DNA of 64,000 bases. Source: Cololabis saira. Lineage: Eukaryota; Chordata; Actinopteri; Beloniformes; Belonidae. The DNA is taken from NCBI RefSeq assembly GCF_033807715.1, contig NC_084587.1, forward strand, positions 26,837,017 through 26,901,016, read 5' to 3'. A model generated the notes under the pieces. It had not been told where the DNA came from. It ran no database searches and worked only from the letters and a program-made list of their open reading frames with translations. Numbering within the stretch: the first letter of the stretch is position 1; the number at the start of each line of letters is the position of its first letter. This document shows, piece by piece, positions 8,272-20,563 of this stretch. Both the position numbers and the translations under genes were made by a program.

Positions 8272-11200
8272 CTGTACTATATATGTATATTTTCAGATTG
8301 AATGACAATATAAAACTCTCAAATCAGGAAAGGTTAAAGGGAAAAGGCAATGCTAGTAAGGCAGTGGAATCTTTTTGGAACAGCCAAAAACACTTCACCA
8401 TGAGTGATATATGGGATATATCGTTCAATTTCAAGTACATTGGAACCTATTTTTCCTTTCACTGTGCATAATGCAGTTAAGTGTTTCAGGATGTTGATGA
8501 ATTTGAGACCTTATAGGCAAAGGGCGCAAGGCTAAGGTGGACACCTGTGACCTGCTAAGAAAGAACTGCAAGATTCATCATTCATCAATAGCTGATGTAA
8601 CCACATTGGCTAGGGATTTCTTTGGGAAACCTTTGTCAAGCACTACAGCATAGATCTGCATTCACTAAGATTTTACTCTGCCCCAACATCCTTCATAGTG
8701 ATTACAAACTCACCACATGAGACCAGCTGTTATTGCTGACAGCTCCACAATGGCCTCGTTCTGTGCATTTTCCAGGTTCAGATGGCGTCTCAATGCTCGA
8801 GGGTTTGAAAGAGCTTGGTAACTAGCGCACAGACGCTCTGACATCCCACTGATGTGAAATTGAAAACTAATTCAAAGGCTCTCAGATTTTTTCTTCCGCT
8901 TTCTGCTTTCTTTCTCTCTGTCCCTCCCTCTGGCTTGTCATGGCACATGGTCGACTCAGAACGCATGTGTAGATTCCTGTAGTCATCCAGGTCATAGCAA
9001 TTCTCAAAGGCTTGAATCAAGGCAACCTGACTTTCTTTTTTGGAACCCAAAAAAGGAACTCTGGTTGCCTTGGTTCAATCCTCAAGGGTTGGTTGAGAAG
9101 ACAGAAAAGAAACTTTACACACTCAAAGACCTGGATAACCGTATGAAAACCTTTTTTTTCCTCCGCACAATTTTTCAGTTTTTCTAGGTTTACTTGAAGA
9201 TCCAAAATTCCTCTCTTTCACAATATTAATGTTGAATGGATTCATGCATGCAAACGAGTTTTTGTTTATGTGTTACCAGCATGCCTCTGTGTCTCTTTGT
9301 TGATATATGTGCATGTGTGTAAGGTGTGTGTCCACGCACACAGTCCAGGGAGACTGTTATCTGATCCATTGAGATGAATGGCCTGTCTGTGTCTCTTCTA
9401 TACAGCTGAAACTATCAAATAGCTCCTGCCTTTCTCACTTTGTTAGCCTTCCCCTCTCTCACCGTGGCTTAACCCTGTTGCCCATTGGTCTCCTGTTACG
9501 CCCCTCGAACCCTCATTTGTTGTTTACGAGGAAACTGTTAGATGAGTGGCATTTTATCTTGCAGACGAAAGTAACAAAAAACAATTGAGAAGACAGGAAA
9601 ATAGAACCAGAGAGCAAGATTCAAAGACAAAAAGGTGGAAAGAGCCTCTTTGTCTGCCAGCATCTGTTGCTGCGGGGCAACGCAGGGAGGTGTGTGCGTA
9701 TGTGGGTGACAGAGAAAGTTTGATGGTCAGGATTAAGTCAGACAGACCATTTGATGCCTGAGTGGTTCTACTCTCCTTGTTTCTCCTGCTAATGCTACAG
9801 TCTATTTGATCCTCTTTTCTCCTGCTCTCTTTCCACCTGTCTCTACTATTTATCTGTCAATCCTGTCCAGCAAAACTGACTATTGAATCACTATTATCAG
9901 CATGATTATTTTTTCCACATGGATAGAATTAATCCATCCATTAATTAGATTTAATTCCTTGTGTGGATAGACAGTATCAGTGGTCGTATACTCACACGTG
10001 TCTGTGTTGACCTTGAACATGGATTTCGTTTCTGTTTGAAACCCTGTTCTAAGTTGTTTTAGAGGATTAAAAATCAGTCCTCTATGATTCTTAATAGTAA
10101 TCAGTAATCACCTTCAGTATTGCTCCTCTTCTTTTTAAACTGTGAGTGTTGTGACCACTGTTTACTGTAGTTAAGACAGGTATTTCTGCCTCTAAGTGAT
10201 GTAACATTTCTTCAGTCTTGTATGTATTAGTTAGTCCTTCGTGCTAAGTTGGAGGTTATGCCTCATTAGGGAACATTAGCAGCTCAACTGGGCGGTAATA
10301 ACAGCTCCATAAATCACACAGTTTCTGCCCTTAGGTCTTACTGGTATTATAGACTGTTATAATTTATCTTCCAGAGGCAACACTGCAGGTCAGTTTACAG
10401 GTCACTCTGGTGCTGTTAATAACAGATGGATTTTTTTTTACATTTACTTTTATTTGGTATAGTTTCATTTCTTGATGTTTATTATTCTCCAAATCTAAAA
10501 AAGCTGTTTTGCAAACATAAATGCCTCAGTAGGTGCATTGCTATTACCTACAGTACCTTTTACATAAAACAAGAATAATCTTTTGGTCGTGTTAGAAAAT
10601 GATAATGGTCAACCACTATGTTAATAAATGTGCTGTACTTCTTAATTTGAAGTTAATTGACACTTTTACCAATAACCATCACATTGTCACTATTCAGTGA
10701 CTGCGTTTCCATCAAGTAACCGATTAAATCAATTATAATCATTATTATTATTAAAGCACAAATGGTGGCGGCAGTAAGCCATGACACAATTTAGATCTTG
10801 TGATAAATTACTGATCATTATGCTGTCTCTTTTGACTCTGGAAGAAGGACATGATGAAATGCCAGTGGGTGTACCAGATTACCCATTGCTCTCATGTGCT
10901 TGTGATTTTGTTTAAAGCCCTTAGTATACCCAGTGAACTAAGCTTAGGAATGGTGCTGTATAGAAATTGCAGACCACCTGCTGCCTGTTTGGCAGAAGTT
11001 AACCATACCAGTACACTCCTTTTTCAGTGCATACCACCAGCCCAAACATAGCACTGGGGACCCCAGCTACAGTGACCTGTCACAAAACTGAGAACAGGTG
11101 GAAGCTTATTTAGTCTAGTGGTATTTTTTTTAATAACTTAGAATTGTGCAAAGAATATCTTAGGCTAATACTTTCTGCAAATAATTAAAAGTAAAATAGC

Positions 11201-13189
11201 ACACAATCTGCTTAAGCCAGTCGACTGAACCAACATTGTTTAGTTGAAATTAGGGAAGAGAAAGCATCTCACAAGGAATCCTTTATCTGTTTACGAAAGA
11301 AGCTTGAGTAATCAATGTCTGATCTGCACAGTAGTGCTTCGTTATATTTTCTGCAAATTGACTTTTTGTTTGTTAACAATAAAAAAAACATTTTATGATG
11401 CAAATTTGAAATTACCCCCCCCCATCCCCCTTACTTTAATGACAGTTCCAGCACTTGTAAATATCGCCACTTTTAGAAACTTAGTCAAAATAAAAAGGAA
11501 GCAACAACAACAATAAAAAATCATTTTTAAAAGTCTGCCTCTGAAATGTAATTGACCAAGGTCTTTGCTCCTAACATGTAAATTTTCAGCTGTTCCGCAC
11601 AAGTGGAGCCTGTAACCCAAGTAAGGGATGGAAAACAAGATCAAAGACCATGAGAGGAAAGTTACTGTATTTAATTCATCACGTTTGTCCTCTGTAAGTC
11701 CTCTATTTATTAACACACAGTTTGTGTATTCTTTAATACAAGACAAACTGCATGGCCTGAAAGTAAGTGGCTCAATGATAAAAAAACTGAAAAAACAAAA
11801 GCCGTTTGAAGAACCATTAGTTCTACACTTTATACATGTACACAATTTAATCTTCAGCATGGCCACCCTGTCTCTGGAAGTGTGCCATGTACAATATGCT
11901 CAGGGGCAGGGATGTGTATCATTAGGTTTACATCGATACCAGTATAAATACCAAGACTGCTTATGGGTATTGATACTTATTGATACTCTTATTGATTTCT
12001 ATTGCAATTAAAAAGCTCAACATAAAGGTGTGACTTGTAAATATGTGAACAATCCCTGTATTTATGAAACATTACAACCAGAACCATTGCTTATTATACT
12101 TCTTCTTATGTGCTCATGTTCATATGAGCTGCCTCCTGTTTGAAAACCTCACCGCTTGTCATCTCCAGCTACAGCTTCAGTCTGTACCACAAGCATGCAG
12201 GGCATTTTTGCTGTACAAAGTCAGAGAGAGCTGGCCCAACATTTTAGGCATGGTCTCCCAAAAATTAAGGTTAAAATAGGTGAAAATTTGTCTGCTAGAT
12301 CAGACCTACACCTACAATACGTTAGGGTCTGAAAACGAGCAATAGGGCCTTCCCATCCAAGGGGCAGCACCAATGGATGCTTATCAGACTGCCTTTGCAA
12401 CACAGTTGCAGTGCTACAGCCAATCAGAGAAGCGAAAAAGTTGACGTAATCAGAGCTACGGAAATTAGTCAATGGCAAAATGTGTTGCATAGACAATTAA
12501 AATGAGCTGCCAGCAAAACAGCAAATACATCTACCTTACAAAAGAATTATTTGAGGTTTGTCTTTTGTTGCTTTCAAAGAAAAAATCCGCAGCTGCAGCC
12601 ATTGACCCTGTTTACATCCAGATTACAATGTCTTTGCTCTGTCATCGTGTTAAGCCCACCTAGACACTCTCTGCAAGGATAGACTGGTTTGACTGGTTGC
12701 CCATGTCTTTTGACCTTAGTTAATGAACTCCAGCGAATGCTACAGCTGCTTACTGACTTACACAGTCTGAAAGATGATATTTTTATTTAAATCACAAGAG
12801 TTTGAAATAATTGTATAACTGTTAATAACTGCAGTCTGTCATATGAAAAATGTGTAATTTGCTGTAATTACATTTTATTTACGTTTTATTAGAGTAACCC
12901 TGAACTTCAGTAAATTTGGCTTTAACTGAAGAGTTGAATGCAAACACACTCAAAGTCAAATGTAACTACAAATGTTTTTGGCTTTTCTTTTAAAAGGTCA
13001 CCTCTTAGAGTTTGTATTTATTTTTTGTCCCTTATGTTTAATTAATGCTCCGATTTTCAGGTTACTTTTGTTTTTGACAGCAGCTAGACTAAAAAGGTAA
13101 GACTGAATAAAAACAATATTGAAGAATATGAACTCATTTAACAGATGACAAAAAGGTAGTTACAGTGCCAATATATTACAGAGTAAAAT
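8268..13189. other. About 4.9 kb with no recognisable gene
   Basis: Long AT-rich sequence without recognisable exons. Open frames such as the 157-residue minus-strand one at 11,393-11,866 have no motifs. Around 11,909-12,015 there is text like the ends of a hAT-type element (cgatacc, gggtattgatac), but I could not delimit it. The segment 12,230-12,480 has a run resembling a MITE (gccaatcagagaagcg) without a second end. Confidence 0.6.
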
Positions 13190-13249
13190 GTCAGTAATGC
13201 ATGAAGTACTTGGATGGGTTTTGGAAATGTCCTTTTACAGTTCAACTGT

Positions 13250-14850
13250 CTGAAGGCCTTTTGAAAAAAAAAAAGCTATTGCAGAACCTAGTGGTCCTGC
13301 AACGGATGCTTCCGAACCTCAGCCAGTGGGGTAAAAGGTCTGTGATGTCGTGTGAGGTGTTGCGTAGGATGTTTTGGGCTCTGGAGACACAGCACTTCAG
13401 ATCAATGTCTTGGATGGAAGGGAAAGGAGAGACAACAATTTTTATCTGCTGTCTTCGTCACTTTCCTCACATCCTTGCATTCGGAGGCACTGTAGCCTCC
13501 ACGCCACGCAGATGTAGTTGGTCAGGCTGCACTCAATGGTGTTACTGTAGAATGTGGTGAAGATGGAGGGGGCAGGGGCTCATCTACCGCAGGAAGTGCA
13601 GACACTGCTGTGCCCGCTTCATCAGTGACGCTTCACAGACCAGGTGAAGTTGTCGGTGATGTGGAGCCCCAGGAACCTCCACGGCCCTGTTGTTGATCAG
13701 GACTGGGCCATGGTCGGGCTGGCTTCTCCTGAAGTCAAAAATCATCCTTAGCCTTGTTGACTTTCAGGACCAAGTTGTTCTGACCGCATCAGCTGACAAG
13801 CTGCTGCACTTCGCCTCTGTAGGCCGCGTCGTCATCGTCCCTGATGAGGCCCACCACTGTTGTGTCGTCAGCAAACTTTACCATCAATGTGGTTAATTGG
13901 ACAACTTCAAATCAAATCAAATCAAACAAACTGCTTTACATAAAACAAATAAACATTAAACATATTAATGCCCTGCCCCCCTCCCCCCTCCCCGCACACA
14001 CACAGACAGACACAAGCACACCACAATTCACCCAAGTTACACACACAGACACACATGCAGACACACGGTGTAGACATGGCTGAGCACCAAAAGAGTTTAA
14101 AAAGTATAACATAACATAAAATCCTAAACTGGGTAAAGAATCAGTGTTTAAATCATCAGTCCTACATTCGTATACACTGACAGGCCTGTCAGTGAGGATG
14201 TTGAGTACCTAGTTGCATCGGGGGGTACTGAAGCCCAGGGATCCCAGTTTATCTACCAGCCACTGTGGAATCATGGTGTTAAATGGTGAGCTGAAGTCCG
14301 GAAACAGCATCTGTATGTGCATATTCCTCTCCTCCAGGTGTGAGAGACTTAGTTGAAGAGCGGAAGAAATGGCATCCTTGCTGGAGCGATTAGGCTGGTA
14401 GGCCAACTCGGAGGGGTTGACTGTAGATGCAAGCATGGATGAGATGTGCTGCTTAACCAGTCTCTCAAAGCACTTCATCATGGTGGCCGTCAGTGCAATG
14501 GGCCGGTAGTCACTGAGAGATGAGATGGTGGACTTTTTTGGCACAAGGATGATGGAGGCAGCTTTTAAGCAAAATGGTACTTTTGGCTGGGTCTAACAAG
14601 GTGGTGAAGATATCTGTGAAATACAAGCAAGCTGTTTGCACACTCTTTGAGCACCAGTCCAGGGATGGTGTCGGGACTCGGGGCTTTCTGAGCGTTGATT
14701 CTTCTCAGAAGCCTCAGGTATGATGAGACAGAATGCCTTCTCATCCTGAAGGGGCACAGCTTCCACTGTCTGGGTGTCGTTCAGTGCCTCAAGTCTTCCA
14801 AAGAAGCTATTGAGTTCATTGAGGAGGTCAACATCATCATTAACATGCAG
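13250..14850 (-). pseudogene. Reverse transcriptase of L2/Rex1-like LINE, fragmented
   Basis: The best preserved block (14,544 to 14,209) reads ...[20 protein letters not shown]... and ...[20 protein letters not shown]..., the standard LINE motifs (DYRPI, A-Y-x-x-x-R-S-x-x-D-A). They are followed by the first-Asp region, where DFSSAF is expected and DFSSPF is seen. The catalytic FADD box follows further left as KFADDTTVVGLIRDDDDAAY, coded near 13,895-13,830. Such enzymes copy the LINE RNA at a nicked target. Internal stops, frameshifts and a replaced segment at 13,900-14,207 make this copy dead. Assignment to L2, Rex1 or CR1 cannot be settled by eye. Confidence 0.82.
13900..14207. repeat. Foreign/low-complexity segment interrupting the LINE
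   Basis: Contains three ATCAA-type units (13,910-13,930), an AAACAAACTGCTTTACATAAA block like an antisense L2 tail, a C-rich run (13,975-13,993) and CA-rich sequence. RT coding is absent here. It probably marks an insertion with deletion. Confidence 0.5.
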
Positions 14851-15105
14851 GAGGGGCTACTCAGTAGTTGGTAATAGCCCCGAGCCTTGACATATATTGT
14901 GCTGATAGAATCATGGACAAAGTCCTGGATTTCCATGCTGCTGGCATGCTTCTAAACAAATATAAAGATTTGTTCCATCGATTAAATATATCTGTCATTT
15001 TCTACCAGAGGTGCCTTTTTATTTGAGGAGACAATAAACAATTGTCATGCTGGAAAGTACAGCTTTGCTTAACTTTATAGTTTACTTAGATTGTTGGTTG
15101 GAAAA

Positions 15106-15110
15106 ACATA
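15106..15110. other. Target-site duplication ACATA (left)
   Basis: ACATA directly before the left LTR and again at 16,352-16,356 directly after the right LTR. Five base pairs is typical for Gypsy-type integrases. Confidence 0.9.
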
Positions 15111-15353
15111 TGTAGCAGGCCGAGTGCTACCGGGGCCGACCGAAGGATGGAGAGACACGGAGTTTCGTGCAGACCCTGTTTGTTTGTCACCAAAACACCG
15201 CCAACACGTGCACAAGCACCTTCACAGCAGCTTCACAGGAGACCTTGCTGCTGTGCAGCCATGCCTTATGAAGGCTGGCAGGGTGGAGAGGCTGATTGGG
15301 CCCACCTGTGCCCTAATCAGCCTGAGTGGCTGCAGCTCCTCCACCCTGCCACA
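15111..15353 (-). repeat. LTR (3' LTR of the minus-strand element)
   Basis: TGTAGCAGGC...CTGCCACA on the plus strand. It matches 16,107-16,351 throughout. Confidence 0.92.
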
Positions 15354-16079
15354 CACCCCCAACGCCAAACTCGTGCCGGGGTCTGTCCGGCCGAGCCTAC
15401 TCCCCCCCCGCCCCCCTCGGAGCGGGAGAGGAAGCCCGGAATCACCGTCTGCGCCCCCGCGCCTTCCTGGTTTGGACGGATGACGAGACCGGTCGGGGGG
15501 CCTCCCTCGGCGTCGGGCCGACCGCCGAGAAAACCGCTCTCGGGACCGGGCCCATGGTGGCCTCGGGCCAGACGGCATCCGCGGCCGTGGCCGTGGTGCG
15601 TCCAGGACCACCCCTTCCTCCATGACGCGGCCCTGCGCCGGCTGCTGGTCCGCCTCCAGGGCCGCCTCTTCCCCCACACTCTGCTCTGGCCGCAGGTCCG
15701 GCCCCGTCTCCGCGGGACCCGCCGTCGCTGGCGGCTGCGCCTCCGCAGCTTCTGCCTCCCGGCCTCTAAGCTGCGGCGCCACCAGCGCTGCCGCGGCGAA
15801 CCTCAGACGGGGTGCAGGGATGGGTCGCTCCATTGGCCCCGCCGTCTCGGGAGCCGTCGCCTGGCGGCCCGCAGCTTCTGCCTCCCGGCCTCTAAGCTGC
15901 GGCGCCACCAGCGCTGCTGCGGCGAACCTCAGACGGGGTGCAGGGGTGGGTCGGTCCGCGGGCATCAAAGCCGCCAGCACAGCGAGCTGATGCCCGCCCT
16001 GGTCCCGGCGAAGGGCGGCCAGGTCCGCCATGACCTGGGCGAGCGCGTCCAGGGCCCGCTCCATGCCTCTCTCCTCCAT
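15222..16079 (-). CDS. Hypothetical Gag-like ORF of the miniature LTR element
   Basis: A 285-residue minus-strand frame. Its ATG lies 8 bp downstream of the primer-binding site, the position of gag in Gypsy elements. It starts MEERGMERALDALAQVMADL, a predicted amphipathic/coiled-coil-like helix. It then has two tandem Ala/Arg-rich units each containing RLRFAAAALVAPQLRGREAE (coded by an ~85-bp direct repeat, 15,740-15,829 and 15,868-15,952), a Pro/Arg-rich stretch, and finally runs into the left LTR. I see no zinc knuckle, protease, RT or integrase motifs. High GC content makes chance open frames more likely here, and the opposite strand is also open. It may be a truncated gag or simply uninterrupted GC-rich sequence. 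Function is not established. Confidence 0.4.
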   Translation of the reverse strand: MEERGMERALDALAQVMADLAALRRDQGGHQLAVLAALMPADRPTPAPRLRFAAAALVAPQLRGREAEAAGRQATAPETAGPMERPIPAPRLRFAAAALVAPQLRGREAEAAEAQPPATAGPAETGPDLRPEQSVGEEAALEADQQPAQGRVMEEGVVLDAPRPRPRMPSGPRPPWARSRERFSRRSARRRGRPPDRSRHPSKPGRRGGADGDSGLPLPLRGGRGGSRLGRTDPGTSLALGVCGRVEELQPLRLIRAQVGPISLSTLPAFIRHGCTAARSPVKLL

Positions 16080-16086
16080 CCTTCGC

Positions 16087-16104
16087 GCCCCACGTTGGGT
16101 GCCA
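16087..16104 (-). promoter_or_regulatory. Primer-binding site (tRNA-Lys type)
   Basis: The minus strand reads TGGCACCCAACGTGGGGC, two bases inside the right (5') LTR. This differs at one base from the tRNA-Lys1,2-type site TGGCGCCCAACGTGGGGC used by many retroelements. Confidence 0.82.
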
Positions 16105-16106
16105 GA

Positions 16107-16351
16107 TGTAGCAGGGCGAGTGCTACCGGGGCCGACCGAAGCATGGAGAGAAACGGAGTTTCGTGCAGACCCTGTCTATTTGTCACCAAAACACCGCCAA
16201 CACGTGCACAAGCACCTTCACAGCAGCTTCACAGGAGAGCCCTTGCTGCTGGGCAGCCATGCCTTATGAAGGCTGGCAGAGTGGAGAGGCTGATTGGGCC
16301 CACCTGTGCCCTAATCAGCCTGAGTGGCTGCAGCTCCTCCACCCTGCCACA
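16107..16351 (-). repeat. LTR (5' LTR of the minus-strand element)
   Basis: TGTAGCAGGG...CTGCCACA on the plus strand, followed by the ACATA duplication. On the minus strand it would hold the promoter; a CTTCATAAGG TATA-like run is present at about 16,262-16,271 (reverse complement). Confidence 0.92.
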
Positions 16352-16592
16352 ACATAACTCATGTATTTCTGGATGAGGTTTTCTCTTCTTTAAAGTGAAA
16401 TAATAAAATCAAAGCAGCACAAAAATATCAGATTACATTAAGGGAATTACATTTTTCTTGGGCAGTGTGTATCATCTTGTGGCACTATGTTGCACATCAA
16501 CAATGATGAAACTAATTCACAGAGCTATGGTGGATCTACATGGCAAAGCCGAATAAAAGAACCAAGAAGGTAATAAAAGAAGAGATGACATA

Positions 16593-16965
16593 AGTAGGCC
16601 TGTGTGGAAAAAATTGATTCTCCATTTCTAAATTGATTCTCATATCAATTCCTAAAAATTGATTCACATGTCTAAATATCATTCTTTAATTATTACATTT
16701 TTGGCCGGTGAACTTTAATCCCAGTAGTCGTGTCATTTAATTCATGCAAGCATGTGGTGTGAAACTATCAAACAATGATCATGGTGTCAAGTTTAATGCT
16801 ATTATTAATATGTTGTTTAACTACACAAGTATGTAGTTCAGGTAACAGTTTAAAAAACATTTTTAATACCACTAACCCAAATCGAGATCGGATTGAATTG
16901 AATCGTAATATTCTGAATCTTAAAAATTGGAATCGATCCACAGCCATAGACATAAGCATGTCCAA
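16593..16965 (+). repeat. hAT-like element fragment with 'attgattc' subterminal repeats
   Basis: It starts AGGCCTGTGTGGAAAAAATT and has repeated attgattct / gaattgattc motifs at both ends (16,610-16,665 and 16,880-16,940), similar to ends of fish hAT elements. No transposase or clear target duplication is visible. Confidence 0.45.
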
Positions 16966-17017
16966 ATAAGAGATCAAACAAGAATAAACCTTGGACAGTG
17001 TCATAAAAGTGACTTGA

Positions 17018-17305
17018 GGCGTTTTTAGTTTAGATCCCGCTTTTATTGCTGGATTATGAATGCATGTTTAACAAGCAAGGCGTGTTATTTGCTACTACGT
17101 GCTTGAAGGCGAGTTGGGAGGTGGAAGATGTGTGGGCGTGTAGAATGACGTATGACAGGTGTAATTTTCAAAACAAGGATGGATGAACATTGGAATGAGC
17201 GTTTTTTGGTTGGATTTGCTTCTGGCAAAGCCCTGGTTTGTCATGTTTGTGGCCAGTTGTTCAAACAATGGACCATTTTTTATGGTTGCGTACATACGTC
17301 AGTTT
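17018..17305 (+). repeat. Dispersed repeat R2, copy 2
   Basis: Shares the landmark blocks with 4985-5365. It contains a short frame starting at 17,179 (MDEHWNERFLVGFASGKALV, then CHVCGQLFKQW) with a Cys-x2-Cys pair; copy 1 has the same frame broken by an indel. It may be the remnant of a zinc-finger transposase, but is too short to assign. Confidence 0.6.
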
Positions 17306-17849
17306 ATGAGTAGCTCGCAGATCTCCTTCTCACCCCGGTTACTCATCTTGCAAATATAGATTTGAAATATGATGTTCTGCTGCTGCCTGTTATTATAATT
17401 AGCTGTTTCCTTATTTTATTTAGTAAAAAAGAACAAAAAAAAACTCCCCTGGTGGGTTGTACTCAGGTTACATGATCAACAAATCCCTCCCACTACCCGC
17501 CACCCTGCGTTAGTTTGCGTTAGTGCACCCTCCGAGGCGAGTTATTTGAGGGGCCAGGACACCAATGTGAAAGGAGCTTTAGCCTCCACACCTATAGGGG
17601 GGACCTCTGAGCTAAACAAAATAGCTTAATTTCCTTAGTGCTGCTTTAAAATCTTGAATCATCCTAAAGACATGAAAAAATGTTAATAAATGTCAATCCT
17701 GGTTGTGTGTAATTCACTGTTTTCCTTTATTATCAGGGCAGCCCCCCCAGTAATGTTCATCTATATGAAATCTTTTACTATTTTCTTTTTCTATAGATTA
17801 CATTTTACATCCACATCCATTAATAGGAACAGTGAGTGAGTGTTTGCGC

Positions 17850-17851
<2 letters not shown>

Positions 17852-17893
<42 letters not shown>
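17852..17893. repeat. (GT)n microsatellite
   Basis: About 21 uninterrupted GT units. Confidence 0.95.
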
Positions 17894-17895
<2 letters not shown>

Positions 17896-19512
17896 TTCCA
17901 TTCTGAGGTTCTGTACTATGTTGTGAAATAATCTTTGGCATTAATGAGGGTGTTTTACTGGAACTTGCATTTTGTCTGTCGTCTTTTGACTGTCAGACAC
18001 ATTAATCCTCTTTCTGTCTCAAATGCTCTCCTCCTTCTCTACCCGCTGTTTTCCTCAGCTGCTTTTCTGCTGAATAGCCAGACCCACAAGATGCTTGCTA
18101 GAAGACTCCACCAACATTTTCTTGTATAATAGCCACTGATATACAGTACATCAGCTCACCAGCTCTTTATTTCTCTGAAATAATCATTTCTTTGTTCCTT
18201 CGGCTGTGCTGATGCAACACTTCCTCACATTCTTTTTCCAAAGTAATTGAAATACTTGCTGTTTTCCTTGTTTTGTCGAGTTGCACGTTAATTATTCCAA
18301 TGGTTCTGTTGTTTCTTTGTTGAAAACTGCATACGTCTGTATGACAGGTATCTTATTTGGTGTTTACTGGAAAGTGTATTAATTAATCATTCATAATGGA
18401 ATTTGTGTTTTAAATTATACCCACACTCAGATGAAGTTGTCACAGTTGAGCCCCTCTGACAGTTTAAGAAGAAGCATCAAAGCCTCTCTTTCAGTCTCTG
18501 CCATCTTCCTTCTCTCTGGTTCAATCTGTTGAGCTGTTGACAGGTAATTTATGAGTGAGAGTAAGGAGGGGGTTGTACTGAGACAGACCTGGCATCAGCA
18601 GACACACAAACAGACACTCACATTCACACACATAAACAGTAGGTAAATTATCACCTTGTCCTTGTAAATTATAGCCGAGTTCAGAGGTCAATGACCAGTA
18701 CCTGACCTTTCTTGATACCAGATATAAGCGTGTCTCTGTGTGTTAAGGCATTTGCACGTGTGTGTAAGCATTTGTTCTAAATGTGAGTGTGTATGTTTTG
18801 TATTTGATGCTCTCTTTGCTGGAAAAATGTAATCAGCTTCCGAGTTGAGGTGATTTAATCTGTAGGTGGATGGATTCATTACAGGACAGACAGATCAATG
18901 TCACACACTCTTTCTGACACACACACACACACACACACACGCACCGAGTGGGTAATTTATATGATGTTAAGTGATTGGTCAAATGGCAGAGTTTTGACGT
19001 TAACCTTGAGGTCACGGTGGGCAGTTACCACCACCTGCTTTTTCTTTCTCTGATAATCGTGTGTCATTTTACATAACGACAAATCCATGCCAGGTTTTAC
19101 TTTCACACTTTTTTTTTGCGCCTAGTTTGAAGCTGGAGCTTTACACTATCAGATTCTGTGTTCCTAGATGTGGGAAGACTTTTCTCTCTTCAGGGACTAG
19201 GATATGATTGTGGAACTGTGAAAAAGCAAAAAACAAAGGAGATAACGGGGTCACAGAAAGTCTTGTTTGTCGTCTTTATTTTGTATGAATTTTTTTTAGT
19301 AAGTGTGTGTTTGGTGCATTTGTGTATTCACTCCCTGCTGTTTTTGCTCTCAGGGTAATGCAGCGCTCAGGCGTTGTCTGTGTATATATTTTTTTCTATG
19401 CTGTGGATGTATTGTGATTTAAGTATATGCAAATGTTTTTATCTCACTGCATCCAATCCTGTTTTGCAAATCTGAAGCCTTAGGAGATGTATTTTGGGTC
19501 TTTTGTTACGTG

Positions 19513-19515
<3 letters not shown>

Positions 19516-19576
<61 letters not shown>
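19516..19576. repeat. (TG)n microsatellite
   Basis: About 30 uninterrupted TG units, followed by a short GA run. Confidence 0.95.
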
Positions 19577-19583
<7 letters not shown>

Positions 19584-20563
19584 CAGTGTGTCTGTACAAA
19601 GTTGTTAAACTTAGAGATCTAGCCCTTAAGTTAAAAAGATAGTGGATTACAATAACAGTCTCTGTTTCACCAAATTATATGGGAAAACCAGTCAGCATTT
19701 GTTTACAGCTTTCTCTGTTTACAGTCTTCTCTGTGTTGGATCCTTTTACCACACACAAACACACATGCACAACTTAACCTAAAAAGCAAAATATATAAAG
19801 AGTGTGAGGAAGTGAAAATCAAAACCCCTTTTGTTAATGGTGTGGATATAGATTCTATGACTTATACTTTCTTTTTTTTTTCTGTCATATTTAAGAAAAA
19901 AGTAAATAAGGGAATTTCTTGCTGTTGTGCGCAATTGTATTTTCTACATTTTTGTTTAACCTGGACATAACGTGTGTTGTTACTATATCCTTATATTTAA
20001 TTTCTTGATGGGGGGCCAAAGCAACGAGAAAAAAGAATTGCATCTGCGCTTAGGAGGTTAAAGCAGCCCAAAAGGTTTTGGTTTTCTTTAAAATAACAAT
20101 CTCAGTTTCATTTAAAAGACCATTTGCTTACCTAGATGAAGTGCTGACTGGATTTAACAGTCTACTGTCCCCACCATAAGTAAAACCCTCCCAAACTAAC
20201 TTTGTTCTTCCAACCTGATGGGACAACTGCATTTTGTTTTTATTTTCCTATGTCACATATCAACACTGATAAAGCTAGAGCTGCATTGTTAGACATGATG
20301 GCAGAGGTCACTGATCAAGAAAGTAATTATGTAAGAGGAAATGAGAGATTGGCAAAACAACAGACTAAACAAAAGTAAATCTTGGAAAGTGTCATAACAG
20401 CAAGTTAACCTTTGCATCCACAGAGGTCCCAAATACCTAAAAATGACAGAAGTCCCTTTGTGTCCCTTACAAGGAAGGATTAACTCAACCCAATGTCTAA
20501 AACCGGATGATAATAAGTATAAACATTTGACAGGGAGATAAAGAATCAAAGAAGTTTCCCTTA

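Larger units (their letters stand above)
13190..14930 (-). mobile_element. 5'-truncated, decayed non-LTR retrotransposon (L2/Rex1/CR1 group)
   Basis: Minus-strand reverse-transcriptase coding fragments occur in the expected order from right to left: a pre-RT segment (about 14,570-14,850), the fingers/palm part (14,209-14,544), then the palm segment with the FADD catalytic box (about 13,790-13,895) and the C-terminal part (about 13,250-13,790). Between the last two, 13,900-14,207 holds unrelated sequence with (CAAAT)n and CA-rich runs, and part of the RT is missing. The whole is riddled with stops and shifts. No 5' region or endonuclease is seen. Confidence 0.8.
15111..16351 (-). mobile_element. 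Miniature Gypsy-like LTR retrotransposon, complete ends
   Basis: Two direct LTRs (15,111-15,353 and 16,107-16,351), each 5'-TG...CA-3', about 3% different from each other by eye (about 7 substitutions and a 2-nt indel). They are flanked by ACATA duplications. The orientation is minus: a primer-binding site lies just inside the right LTR and a G-rich tract (RC of 15,354-15,367) next to the left one. The internal part is only about 750 bp and has one long frame but no protease, RT or integrase. The element is therefore non-autonomous (TRIM/LARD-like). Low LTR divergence suggests a fairly recent insertion. Confidence 0.9.
17306..20560. other. About 3.2 kb without recognisable genes, several microsatellites
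   Basis: Contains (GT)n at 17,852-17,893, (AC)n at 18,917-18,940 and (TG)n at 19,516-19,576. The stretch 17,430-17,590 resembles a DNA-transposon end (ggacaccaatgtgaaaggagct), but no partner end was found. No coding motifs. Confidence 0.6.

Noticed and set aside
11393..11866. 157-codon minus-strand frame
   Set aside because: Composition is irregular, the start is in low-complexity DNA, and no protein family is recognisable.
15147..16376. 409-residue open frame on the plus strand
   Set aside because: It is antisense to the miniature LTR element, runs through both LTRs, and is open because of high GC content. It has no protein-family motif.
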